Positions 1 to 7,785 of a stretch of DNA of 36,441 bases are shown here, piece by piece (position 1 is the first letter of the stretch; the number at the start of each line of letters is the position of its first letter). A model generated the notes under the pieces. That model was not told the DNA's origin. It searched no databases and was given only the letters and a program-made list of their open reading frames with translations. Source of the DNA: Phycisphaera mikurensis (GTDB lineage Bacteria > Planctomycetota > B15-G4 > JADJEK01); assembly GCA_020723465.1 (NCBI GenBank), contig DYIW01000015.1:1-36441 (forward strand). Direction: 5' to 3'. The translations under genes and the position numbers were made by a program.

Positions 1-825
1 CATCTCCGCGCGCACCATGCGCGCGAAGTCCAGGCCGGCGCCGCGGTCCTCCACGCCGCCGCGCGGGAACTTGACGTCGGAGATGATGCCGAGCAGGTGC
101 GCGCGGTGCGTGCGGAAGCAGCCGAGCGCTTCCTCGTAGGTGGTGCAGTGCAGGATCTTGGGCCGGGCGCGCAGGCGCATGATCTTGTGGTGCAGGCTCG
201 TGCCCTCGGCGATCACGCGCTGCGACTGGCGGCGCAGCGTCTCGTAGATCATCGGCAGGTACGACGAGTAGTAGTGCACGCTGTCCTCGATGAGGACGAT
301 GACGCTGACGCCGATGCTGGCCGTGTCCGGGGCGACGTTCCAGCGGTCCTCCAGCGACTGCACGATGCCCAAGAGCAGGCGGAAGTCGCCCTGCCAGAGG
401 AAGGGGCGCTCGAAGCGCGCGATGTCCGGCTGGCTCCTGAAGGCCGCCAGCTCCTGGCTGTCGAAGGCGAGAGGCACGATGGGCAGCTCGGGATGCGCGG
501 CGCGCAGCTGGCGGCCCAGCTCGAGCGCGTCCATGTCGCGAATGTGCGGGGTGACGATGACCAGGTCGAGCTCTTCCTCGCGGCAGGCGGCCAGGGCCTC
601 GGCGCCGCTCAAGGCGAGCGTGATCCACTTGGTGTTGCTGAGATGGGCGTGCAGCCACTCGCTCAGCAGGAGCTGGCTGAGCTGTCCGTCCTCCCAGAGC
701 ACGAAGAAGTCGTAGCGGCTGCCGACGAGCAGGATGCGGCGCACGCGCCGCGGCATCAGCTCGCGGAACCCCTGCAGCGGATCGTCGTACTCCGGCGGCC
801 GCACTTCCCGTCCTGAAAGAGACAT
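1..825 (-). CDS. PEP/pyruvate-binding (PPDK-like) regulator, N-terminal receiver part, partial
   Basis: The reading frame is open from an ATG at 825 to the left edge, so only the first 275 residues are visible and the gene is cut by the window. The start has a good ribosome binding site (GGAG about 7 nt upstream). The N-terminus (MSLSGREVRPPEYDDP) and following text match what I remember of a family with stacked receiver domains ahead of a PEP/pyruvate-binding (PPDK_N-like) domain. That catalytic part would lie outside the window, so this assignment is inference. The first receiver-like domain (about 30-150) reads DLVIVTPHI where a phospho-acceptor Asp is expected, so it looks like a pseudo-receiver with Thr near residue 92. 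A second receiver begins near 205 and keeps its Asp (IISDVKFPRGG, about D250). Likely a cytoplasmic signalling protein. It lies 84 bp downstream of the glycosyltransferase gene on the same strand. Confidence 0.72.
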   Translation of the reverse strand, partial: MSLSGREVRPPEYDDPLQGFRELMPRRVRRILLVGSRYDFFVLWEDGQLSQLLLSEWLHAHLSNTKWITLALSGAEALAACREEELDLVIVTPHIRDMDALELGRQLRAAHPELPIVPLAFDSQELAAFRSQPDIARFERPFLWQGDFRLLLGIVQSLEDRWNVAPDTASIGVSVIVLIEDSVHYYSSYLPMIYETLRRQSQRVIAEGTSLHHKIMRLRARPKILHCTTYEEALGCFRTHRAHLLGIISDVKFPRGGVEDRGAGLDFARMVRAEM

Positions 826-909
826 GTTTGCTCCTGCCGCGGCCGTTCAGAGCGGCGGCCGCGCTTCGATTGTAGGAAGCAGCGCGTCTGACGCCCCCGC
901 CGCGCGCGC

Positions 910-2070
910 TCAGGCGCGCGCCAGGGCCTGGTCGTAGACCTCGCGGTAGGCATCCTGCATGGCCTCGAAGGCATAGCGCGCGAGCACCCAGGCGCGGTTC
1001 CGGGCGCCGAGGCGCGCGCGCAGCTCGCGGTCGCCGAGCAGCTCGGCGAGAGGCCGCGCCAGCGCGGCGGCGTCCGGCGTCGCGGCCGCCGGCGCCAGGT
1101 AGGGGGCCTGCTCCGGCGGCAAGAGCGCGCGCACGTCGCCCACGTCGGTCGACGCCGCCGGCAGGCCGCAGGCCAGCGCCTCGAGCAGCGCCAGCGGATG
1201 CTGCTCCGAGTCCGAGGACAGGGCGAAGACGTCGCAGGCGCGGTAGTAGGGCACGAGGTCCGCCTGGTGCCCGGCGAAGCGGATGCGCGGCGCGGCCGCG
1301 CCGAGCGAGCGCGCCAGCTCCTCCAGCCGGCCGCGCTCCGGCCCGTCGCCCACGATCAGGAGGAACGGGCCGCCGGCGCCGTCGTGGCGCAGGAGCGCGA
1401 AGGCCTGGATGAGGCGCGCGACGTTTTTCACCGGCCGCAGGTGGCCGACCGTGCCGATCACCAGCGCTTCCATCGGAATGTCGAGGCGCGCGCGCACGGG
1501 CGAAGGTCCGGGAGAGAAGCGGTCGCCCCGCACGCCGTTGGGGATGAGCCGCACCAGGCCGGGATCGAGCCGCCACGATTCGAGCGCGATCTCGAGCAAG
1601 CGGCGCGAGCAGACCACCACGCGCCGGCAACGCGGCAGGCAGAGGCGGCGCGCCAGCACGCGCCGCGTCTTCTGCTGCCGCGCCTCGTCGGCGTTGAAAC
1701 CGTCCTCGTGATGCACGTGATGCAAGCCGGGCAGCACGCGCGCCGCCAGCACGGCGTCGAAGCTGCCCCAGTTGTAGGTGAGGAGCAGGTCGGGCCGCTC
1801 GCGCGCGAGCAGGCGGCGCATGGCGAGCGCGCGGCGCGCCGGGCCACGTTCCGCGGGCGGGTCGATCATTTCCGCTTCGACCCCGGCGGGAAGAAGAGAC
1901 GCGGCTTCGCCGCGGCCGTCCATGGCCACGACGGCGTGGCGATAGGCCGGGCCGAAGGCGGCCATGAGCTGCGTGGCGCGCACCTGCGGCCCGGCCGCCA
2001 CGAAGGTGGCGAAGGCGTGCAGCAGCAGGGGAGGCGATTCAGGTCGCGCGCCGGTCATCGGCCACTTCAC
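910..2070 (-). CDS. GT4-family (GT-B fold) glycosyltransferase
   Basis: A 386-residue protein of normal length for a GT4 glycosyltransferase, which transfers a sugar from a nucleotide-sugar donor to an acceptor. The N-terminal half is a variable acceptor domain with the HVHHEDGFNADEARQQK region. The C-terminal donor domain starts near residue 205 (GTVGHLRPVKNVARLIQAF), followed by LLIVGDGPERG and the retaining-GT pattern SSDSEQHPLALLEALACGLP with its two spaced glutamates. The start is GTG at 2070, inside the stop of the upstream gene (GTGA overlap), which argues for translational coupling. An in-frame ATG at 2058 is an alternative. Coupling to the sugar-dehydrogenase/epimerase fusion suggests that both act on the same glycan. 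Donor and acceptor cannot be read from the sequence. Confidence 0.9.
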   Translation of the reverse strand: MKWPMTGARPESPPLLLHAFATFVAAGPQVRATQLMAAFGPAYRHAVVAMDGRGEAASLLPAGVEAEMIDPPAERGPARRALAMRRLLARERPDLLLTYNWGSFDAVLAARVLPGLHHVHHEDGFNADEARQQKTRRVLARRLCLPRCRRVVVCSRRLLEIALESWRLDPGLVRLIPNGVRGDRFSPGPSPVRARLDIPMEALVIGTVGHLRPVKNVARLIQAFALLRHDGAGGPFLLIVGDGPERGRLEELARSLGAAAPRIRFAGHQADLVPYYRACDVFALSSDSEQHPLALLEALACGLPAASTDVGDVRALLPPEQAPYLAPAAATPDAAALARPLAELLGDRELRARLGARNRAWVLARYAFEAMQDAYREVYDQALARA

Positions 2071-4229
2071 CCCGCGCGGCCGTGGACGCGCACCGCGCGC
2101 TCGAGGAACTCCTCGCGCTCCTCCACCGGCCGCCAGCCGAGGACCTCGCGCGCCAGCTCACAGCGGAAGCGCGGCGCGAGAGAGCGCGCCTTCAGGTCGT
2201 GGTAGGAGGGGAAGGCCGCGCCGGGCCGGCGCCCGGCCAGCTTGACCAGCCACTTGCCGATCTCCATGGCCTCGCTCAGGGCCAGGGAGCGCGGATGGAA
2301 GACGATCCTCCGGCCGGTGGCGCGCGCCAGCTCCTCCACCATCTCGCGCGCGGAGAGCGGCGGCCGCGCGCACAGGTTGAGCGCCTTGCCGTGCAGCTCG
2401 GAGCCGGGATGGAGAGCGGCCCGCACCAGCGCCTCGGCCACGTCCTCCACGAGCACGAGCGGCAGCGGGTGCTCGCCCCGGCCCCAGCCCACGCAGTGGT
2501 TGTCGCGCGCCCACAGGCCGAGCCCGCCGTGCTGCATGGGCGTGCCCGCGCCCAGGACCACGCCCGGCCGCGCGATGATCAGGCCGACGTCGTGCTGGCC
2601 TTGGAACTCGAGCAGCGCCTTCTCGGCCGCCGCCTTGCCGCGCGCGTAGACCGGCCGCCAGGCGGGCAGCGGGTCCGTGTCGGTCGAGTCGGCGATCTCG
2701 TCGGTCCCGCAGTCCGCGCCGGTGTAGAGGCTGGCGATCGACGAGACATAGACCAGCCGGCGCACGCGCGCGTCGCGGCAGGCGGCGGCCACGCCGAGCG
2801 AGCCGCGCACCATCACGCGTTCGACCTCGTCCCAGGTGTTCCCACTCCCCGTGGCCAGGTGGATGCAGGCCGCCGCGCCACCGAGCGCCCGGGCGAGCGC
2901 GGCCGCGTCCAGGAGGCCGCCCTGGACCACCCGCAGCGTGCCGGCGAGCGCCGGCTCGCTGATTTCCGGGGGCAGCGAGTGCAGGCGGCGCACCACGGCC
3001 GTGACCGGCACGCCGCGCTCGAGCAGCCGCTCGACCACGCGCCGGCCAATGAAGCCGGTCGCGCCCAGCACCACGACTTCCCCGGCGCGCGCGCCGCCGG
3101 GTTCTGGGAAGCGCGGCCGCGGCGCCTCCGCACCCGAGACGCCGGCCGCCACGGCCTCGCACCACTCGCTCACCTCGACGCCGCTTCGCGCGTCGCAGGG
3201 CAAGGGCTCACCCGCACGCAGCGCGCGGTGGAAGGCGCGGATGCTCTCGCGCATGCCAACGAAGAACTGGTCGGAGCGGGCGCGCAGGCCGAGCGTCGCG
3301 CCCATCCAGCCAAAGAGCCCGCGCAACGCGTCTCGGCGCAGCGCGCGCGCCCGCCTCTGCCCGGCGAGGAAGCTGTTCCAGAAGTCGAGGTAGAGGGTCT
3401 TCTCCTCGCCGCAGAGCGTGTCGTGGAAGAGGTCCGCCTCCAGGCAGCCGTCGCTTCCCAGGACCTGCAGCGTGCTGCGCGTGAAGGGCTGGCCGAAGGC
3501 CAGGTAGAGCTCTGCCGTGCCGTGCTCGGCTTCCGCGGCCACGAGCCAGCGGTCGATGAAGAGCTGGCCGGGGTGGAGTTCACGTTGCGAGAGCAGCGTC
3601 GCCTGCGTGCTCTGCACCCGCCCCAGGAGGTGGTGGATCTGGCTCAGGGGGTGGGTGGCCTGCTCGAACACGATGTTGCACGGCGCGCGGAACATCCAGT
3701 GCGAGTAGTCGCCGGCGTCGAGCTGGCGCAGGGGCACGGAGAGCGTGACCTGCACGTGCTCGACGCGCCCGATCGCGCCCGCGCGCACCCGGCGCGCCAG
3801 GCGCTGGAAGGCCGGGTGGAACACGTTGTTGTGGTTCACGGCCAGCGGCAGGCGAGCGCTCGCAGCCAGCTCGAGCAGCGCGCGCGCGTCGGCGCTCGAC
3901 AGGGCCAGGGGCTTCTCGGCGAACACGCCCACTCCCAGCTCCAGCAGGCGCCGCGTCAGGTCGAAGTGCAGCGGCGGGGGCACGGCCAGGTGAGCCACCT
4001 GCGCGCCCAGGCGCGGCAGCTCGTCGATGTCCGTGACGGCAGCGGGCACGCCGCAGCGGCGCGCGGCCGCCGAGGCGGCCGCGAGGTTCTCGTCGCACAC
4101 CGCGACCACCTCCACGCCCGGGGTGCGCGCCAGGATCTCGAGGTGGAAGGCGGAGATGAAGCCCGCGCCCACCATGGCGACGCGCGTCGGGCCGTCGAGG
4201 TTCAGAGCGAAGGCGCTGGTGGAGGCCAC
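2067..4229 (-). CDS. Gfo/Idh/MocA oxidoreductase fused to SDR-type NAD-dependent epimerase/dehydratase
   Basis: A 720-residue two-domain enzyme. Residues 15-370 are a Gfo/Idh/MocA dehydrogenase: Rossmann start VAMVGAGFISAFH (about 18-29), EKP motif at 105-107, and a conserved His in ATHPLSQIHHLLG near 192-199. Residues 385-720 are an extended SDR with GATGFIGRR at 389-397, YVSSIAS near 494 and the catalytic YARGK (Y528, K532). The two families usually occur as separate nucleotide-sugar enzymes, so one chain carrying both could do two consecutive redox or epimerisation steps on a sugar. That role is inference. The start is taken as GTG at 4229, with only a weak ribosome binding site, and the N-terminal 12 residues are uncertain. 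Its stop overlaps the glycosyltransferase start by 4 bp. A frameshift artefact joining two genes is unlikely because the linker (about 366-385) is open in one frame. Confidence 0.9.
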   Translation of the reverse strand: MASTSAFALNLDGPTRVAMVGAGFISAFHLEILARTPGVEVVAVCDENLAAASAAARRCGVPAAVTDIDELPRLGAQVAHLAVPPPLHFDLTRRLLELGVGVFAEKPLALSSADARALLELAASARLPLAVNHNNVFHPAFQRLARRVRAGAIGRVEHVQVTLSVPLRQLDAGDYSHWMFRAPCNIVFEQATHPLSQIHHLLGRVQSTQATLLSQRELHPGQLFIDRWLVAAEAEHGTAELYLAFGQPFTRSTLQVLGSDGCLEADLFHDTLCGEEKTLYLDFWNSFLAGQRRARALRRDALRGLFGWMGATLGLRARSDQFFVGMRESIRAFHRALRAGEPLPCDARSGVEVSEWCEAVAAGVSGAEAPRPRFPEPGGARAGEVVVLGATGFIGRRVVERLLERGVPVTAVVRRLHSLPPEISEPALAGTLRVVQGGLLDAAALARALGGAAACIHLATGSGNTWDEVERVMVRGSLGVAAACRDARVRRLVYVSSIASLYTGADCGTDEIADSTDTDPLPAWRPVYARGKAAAEKALLEFQGQHDVGLIIARPGVVLGAGTPMQHGGLGLWARDNHCVGWGRGEHPLPLVLVEDVAEALVRAALHPGSELHGKALNLCARPPLSAREMVEELARATGRRIVFHPRSLALSEAMEIGKWLVKLAGRRPGAAFPSYHDLKARSLAPRFRCELAREVLGWRPVEEREEFLERAVRVHGRAG

Positions 4230-4297
4230 GGCGGTTTCCGGTCGGCCACGGTCATGCGGTTCGCCATGCTAGAGCCCGGGCGCGTCCCAGGGAAAGG

Positions 4298-5200
4298 CTA
4301 CCGGCGCGCGAACATGTTCTTCAGTACGAAGCCGGCCACCTTCGGGTTCTCGCGCAGGCGGCGCCGCGAGTAGCCGTACCAGTTCTGGCCGAAGGGGACG
4401 TAGACGCGCAGGCGGTGCCCCTCGCCGATCAGGACGCGGCGCATCTCCGGGATCACGCCGAGCAGCATCTGGAACTCGTAGGCGTCGCGCGGCAGGCCCA
4501 GCTCGTCGACCAAGCGCAGCCCCTCGTAGAGCAAGGGTGCGTCGTGCGTGGCGATCCCGACGTGGGCGCCGCCGCGCAGCAAGATGCCGAGCAGGTTGGC
4601 GTAGGAGCGGCGCACCACTTCGAAGTCCTTGAAGGCCACGCGCGGCGGCTCGTTGTAGATGCCCTTGCACAGGCGCACGCTGAGAGGCGGCTCGGCCAGG
4701 AGCGCGCGGGCGTCCGCCAGGCTGCGCCGCATGTAGGCCTGCAGCACCGGCCCCACCGCGGCGTACTCCTGGCGCACGGCGCGGTACAGGTCGAGCGTGC
4801 GCGTGGTGACGCTCGAGTCCTCCATGTCGATGCGCACGAACATGCCGTGCGGCCGGGCGTCGGCCAGGATGGCGCGCACGTTGTCCCGGCAGAACGACTC
4901 GTCGATGAGCAGGCCGAGCGCGGTCAGCTTGATCGAGATGTTGCACTGCAGCGCGTTCTCGACGATCGCCGCGATGACGCGCCGGTACTCGGCCACGGTG
5001 CGCTCGGCCTGGGAGCGCTCCGTGGTGTCCTCGCCGAGCACGTCCACGGTGGCCAGCGCCCCCTCGGCGTTCAGCTCCTTCACCGCGCGCACGGCGTCCG
5101 CCAGGGTCTCGCCCGCGATGTAGCGGCGCGAGACCATGCCGACGATGGGCTTGGGAATGAAGGGCAGGGACGCGGCGACCATCCGATCGAAGAGGCTCAT
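4298..5200 (-). CDS. Proline dehydrogenase (monofunctional, FAD-dependent)
   Basis: The product oxidises L-proline to pyrroline-5-carboxylate with FAD, the first step of proline catabolism, usually passing electrons to the membrane quinone pool. The 300-residue length matches single-domain bacterial PRODH. Visible signatures are ISIKLTALG (about 88-96), the RIDMED strand (123-128), VRLCKGIYNEP (about 175-185), ATHD (217-220), YEFQMLLGV (241-249), and the C-terminal YGYSRRRLRENP that contributes substrate-binding arginines. The ATG at 5200 is preferred over the GTG at 5230 of the ORF track because a GGTGAG element sits just upstream and the family N-terminus fits. No pyrroline-5-carboxylate dehydrogenase gene is next to it, so that step must be encoded elsewhere. 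It is 69 bp downstream of the membrane/TPR gene on the same strand. Confidence 0.95.
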   Translation of the reverse strand: MSLFDRMVAASLPFIPKPIVGMVSRRYIAGETLADAVRAVKELNAEGALATVDVLGEDTTERSQAERTVAEYRRVIAAIVENALQCNISIKLTALGLLIDESFCRDNVRAILADARPHGMFVRIDMEDSSVTTRTLDLYRAVRQEYAAVGPVLQAYMRRSLADARALLAEPPLSVRLCKGIYNEPPRVAFKDFEVVRRSYANLLGILLRGGAHVGIATHDAPLLYEGLRLVDELGLPRDAYEFQMLLGVIPEMRRVLIGEGHRLRVYVPFGQNWYGYSRRRLRENPKVAGFVLKNMFARR

Positions 5201-5269
5201 CACTCTCACCGTCGTGCAAAGGGGTGGCACAGATTACCGCGGCGCGGCGCCGGCCGCGAGCGGACCGAG

Positions 5270-7714
5270 CTACCTCGAGCGGATCCGTTCCAGGTAGGCG
5301 CGCGCCTCCTCGTCCGCCGGCGTCTCGCCCACCACGCGCTCGAGGTACTGCTCGGCCTCGGCCTCGCGGCCGGCCCGGCAGAGCGTGACGCCGAGAGCGC
5401 GCAGCGCCTTGAGCGCGTCCGGCCGGAGATCCCGGGCCGCCTCCAGCGCGGAGATGGCCGCGGCGAAGTCGGGCTCCTCGAGGCTGGCGTAGGACCAGCC
5501 GAGCAGGAGGTACGCCTCGTACTGCATGCGGTCGGAGCGCACCACCAGCTCGAGGTCGTCGATGGCCAGATCGAAGGCCTGCAGCTCGAAGTTTGCCTTG
5601 CCCGACACGTAGTGCAGGCCGGCATCGTCGGGGTGAGCGGCGAGCGCGGGCAGGAGCACGCGGTCCAGGCGCTCGTACTCGCCCTTGGCGTGAGCCAGGG
5701 CGATGAAGCGCTTGACCTGGTTCATCACCAGCGCGTCGCCGGGCGCGGCGGCCAGCGCCCGGGCCAGCTCGTCGCACTCCTCGTCCACGATGCGGTGACG
5801 CTCGTTGTCGTGCGTCGCGGACTCCACGTCGAAGAAGCTGGCCGAGTGGATGGCCAGGGCGCGCAGCAAATGGCCGAGCGCCGGCCCCGCGCGGCGCTCG
5901 CACGCCTGCGCCAGCCGCTCGAGCTCGGCCGCGTCCGCCAGGGGGCAGCGGGTCGGGCGCAGCGCGCGCCGCGTCTCGGCGACCGGGTCGAGGATCGTGT
6001 TGGCACGCGACCAGTCGCCGGCCAGCACCTCGGCGGGGAGCGGCTGGGTGAACCCGTCCGGCTCCACCTTGGGCAAGGGGCCGGCCTCGAGGGCGAGGAA
6101 CGGACCGGCGTGGCCGTCGAGGGCGATCCAGGTGCGGACCGGCCCGCAGGTCTGCCGCACGGCGAGGGAAACCGCGGCGACCGTTTCCGCCGGGCTGACG
6201 CGCAGGTCGAACCAGACGAGCAGGACGCCGCCCGGTTCGAGCAGCGCGTGCGTGCGCGCGAGCGCCTCTCGGGTCAGGAGCCGCGCCGGTCCCCAGGCGG
6301 GCGTGGCCGCGGCCAGGACGACGATCGCGGAGAACGTCTTCCCGGCCGGGATGTGGGCGAAGGCGTCGAGACGCTCCTCCCCTTCGAGGGACGCGGCGGC
6401 GAACACCGGGATCGAGGGTGCGACCGCGTACTCCGTGAAGGGCGAGGCCGTGAACGCGGCGCGGTGGCGCTTGGTGGCGTTGCCGATGAGGAGGAGCCTG
6501 CCGCCCGCAGGGCGCAGGCTGCCGGCGAGGCTCACCTCCTCCGCCTCGAGCGAGGCGAAGGCCTCGATGCGCGAGGCGCGCCGCGCCTGCCACCAGAGGT
6601 GCGTCTCGGCTTGCGCCAGGGTGTTGTCCCGGCCGGAGCGCAGCACGCCGTCGGGCGTGACCAGGTGCTCCTCGAGGATCTCGAGCGCCGGGTGGTGGCG
6701 GATGAGCGCGCGCTGCTCGCCGAGCAGCACGCGCGGCCAGGAAACGTCGCCCTCGAGCACGCGCTGGGCGAGGAACGCGCCCGCGCCGAGCGCGAGCAGG
6801 AGCACGCCCGCGCCACGGCAGGCGGGCAGGCGCGCGAGCGCGTCCCGCAGCCACAGGCCGGCGCCGATGGTGGCGAGGCCGAGGAGGGCGCGCGCCAGCG
6901 ACAGCTCGGTCAGGCGCGTGTCCGCGGCAGCGGCGAACGTCAGGTCGTGTAGGACAGCCGGTTGCGAAGTGTTCCGCAGCACGAAGAGGAGGTTCGTGAG
7001 AGCCAGGAGCGCCACCAGCGGCAGGAGCGCGCGGGAGATCCAGGCGCCCTTCTTCGGCAGGCCCAAGAGCGCGCCGAGCCCCGCGCCCAGGAGCAGGACC
7101 ACGTTCACGGCCGCGTGGCTGAAGCTCGAACCGCTCGTGTGCTGCAGCACGAAGGGCCGGGCCAGCTCGAAGCCGCAGCCGAGGACGAGCCCGCACAGGA
7201 TGACATCGACCGGCCACGCCCGGCGCGGAACGTCCCTCTGGGTCGCGGGCGCCGCGAGGCGCGCGACCACCAGCAGCAGGGCCGCGATCGTGACCGGCCC
7301 GGTGCGGCCGAGAGCGGGCAGGAGCCAGGTTGCGTTCACCAGCAGCCCGATCGCGCAGCCGACCAGGAAGGCGGCCGGGTGCGGCGTCTGACCGCCGAGC
7401 AGCGCCAGGCCGAGCGCGGGCAGCAGGAAGAGCGCGGCCGCGAGCCAGGGCCGGCCGGGCAAGGCGGCGCCGGCGGCGAGCAGCGCCAGGGCCACGCCGG
7501 CCAGCAGGATCAGGCCGCCGAACAGCCGGGTGCGGCGGCCCTCGGCCGCACCGCGCCGAACGAACGAGACGAGCAGCGCGCAGGCGCCGAGCGCGAGCGC
7601 GGCCAGCACCCGGCCCGGGGCCGTGCCCGCGGCCGCTTCCTGGCTGAGGCGGCCGCCCAGATCGAGCAGCGGCGCGAGCAGGAGTCCAGTCAGCAGGGCA
7701 ATGAGGACGCGCAC
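5270..7714 (-). CDS. Multi-pass membrane protein with degenerate aminopropyltransferase-like domain and C-terminal TPRs
   Basis: An 814-residue protein. Residues 1-330 contain about nine or ten hydrophobic segments. The stretch LQHTSGSSFSHAAVNVVLLLGAGLGALLG resembles the membrane part of fused MFS/spermidine-synthase proteins. Residues 390-600 look like the soluble spermidine-synthase-like half: FSAIVVLA, then LLTREAL and LLEPGGVLLVWF. The nucleotide loop reads LLLIGNATKRH where such enzymes carry a Gly-rich SAM/dcSAM loop, so catalysis is doubtful. Residues 655-810 form about four TPR-like helical repeats (for example YLLLGWSYASLEEPDFAAAISALEAA). The start is GTG at 7714 with GGAG about 10 nt upstream. 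The gene lies 71 bp from the protease gene and 69 bp from PRODH on the same strand. The family link is inferred from pattern only. Confidence 0.8.
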   Translation of the reverse strand: MRVLIALLTGLLLAPLLDLGGRLSQEAAAGTAPGRVLAALALGACALLVSFVRRGAAEGRRTRLFGGLILLAGVALALLAAGAALPGRPWLAAALFLLPALGLALLGGQTPHPAAFLVGCAIGLLVNATWLLPALGRTGPVTIAALLLVVARLAAPATQRDVPRRAWPVDVILCGLVLGCGFELARPFVLQHTSGSSFSHAAVNVVLLLGAGLGALLGLPKKGAWISRALLPLVALLALTNLLFVLRNTSQPAVLHDLTFAAAADTRLTELSLARALLGLATIGAGLWLRDALARLPACRGAGVLLLALGAGAFLAQRVLEGDVSWPRVLLGEQRALIRHHPALEILEEHLVTPDGVLRSGRDNTLAQAETHLWWQARRASRIEAFASLEAEEVSLAGSLRPAGGRLLLIGNATKRHRAAFTASPFTEYAVAPSIPVFAAASLEGEERLDAFAHIPAGKTFSAIVVLAAATPAWGPARLLTREALARTHALLEPGGVLLVWFDLRVSPAETVAAVSLAVRQTCGPVRTWIALDGHAGPFLALEAGPLPKVEPDGFTQPLPAEVLAGDWSRANTILDPVAETRRALRPTRCPLADAAELERLAQACERRAGPALGHLLRALAIHSASFFDVESATHDNERHRIVDEECDELARALAAAPGDALVMNQVKRFIALAHAKGEYERLDRVLLPALAAHPDDAGLHYVSGKANFELQAFDLAIDDLELVVRSDRMQYEAYLLLGWSYASLEEPDFAAAISALEAARDLRPDALKALRALGVTLCRAGREAEAEQYLERVVGETPADEEARAYLERIRSR

Positions 7715-7785
7715 GGGTCGGGGCGCTCCACGAGGGATCGGTCCGGGGCTACAGCGCCACGGACACTAACGCCGGCGCGTGCCGA

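Noticed and set aside
2082-6952. Plus-strand ORFs of 763 and 845 codons opposite the fusion, PRODH and TPR genes
   Set aside because: Antisense shadows of clear minus-strand genes; low-complexity composition and no domain signatures.
4269-7217. 982-codon minus ORF in a different phase from PRODH and the TPR gene
   Set aside because: Arg/Pro/Ala-rich off-frame reading over two genes with strong family motifs in another frame.
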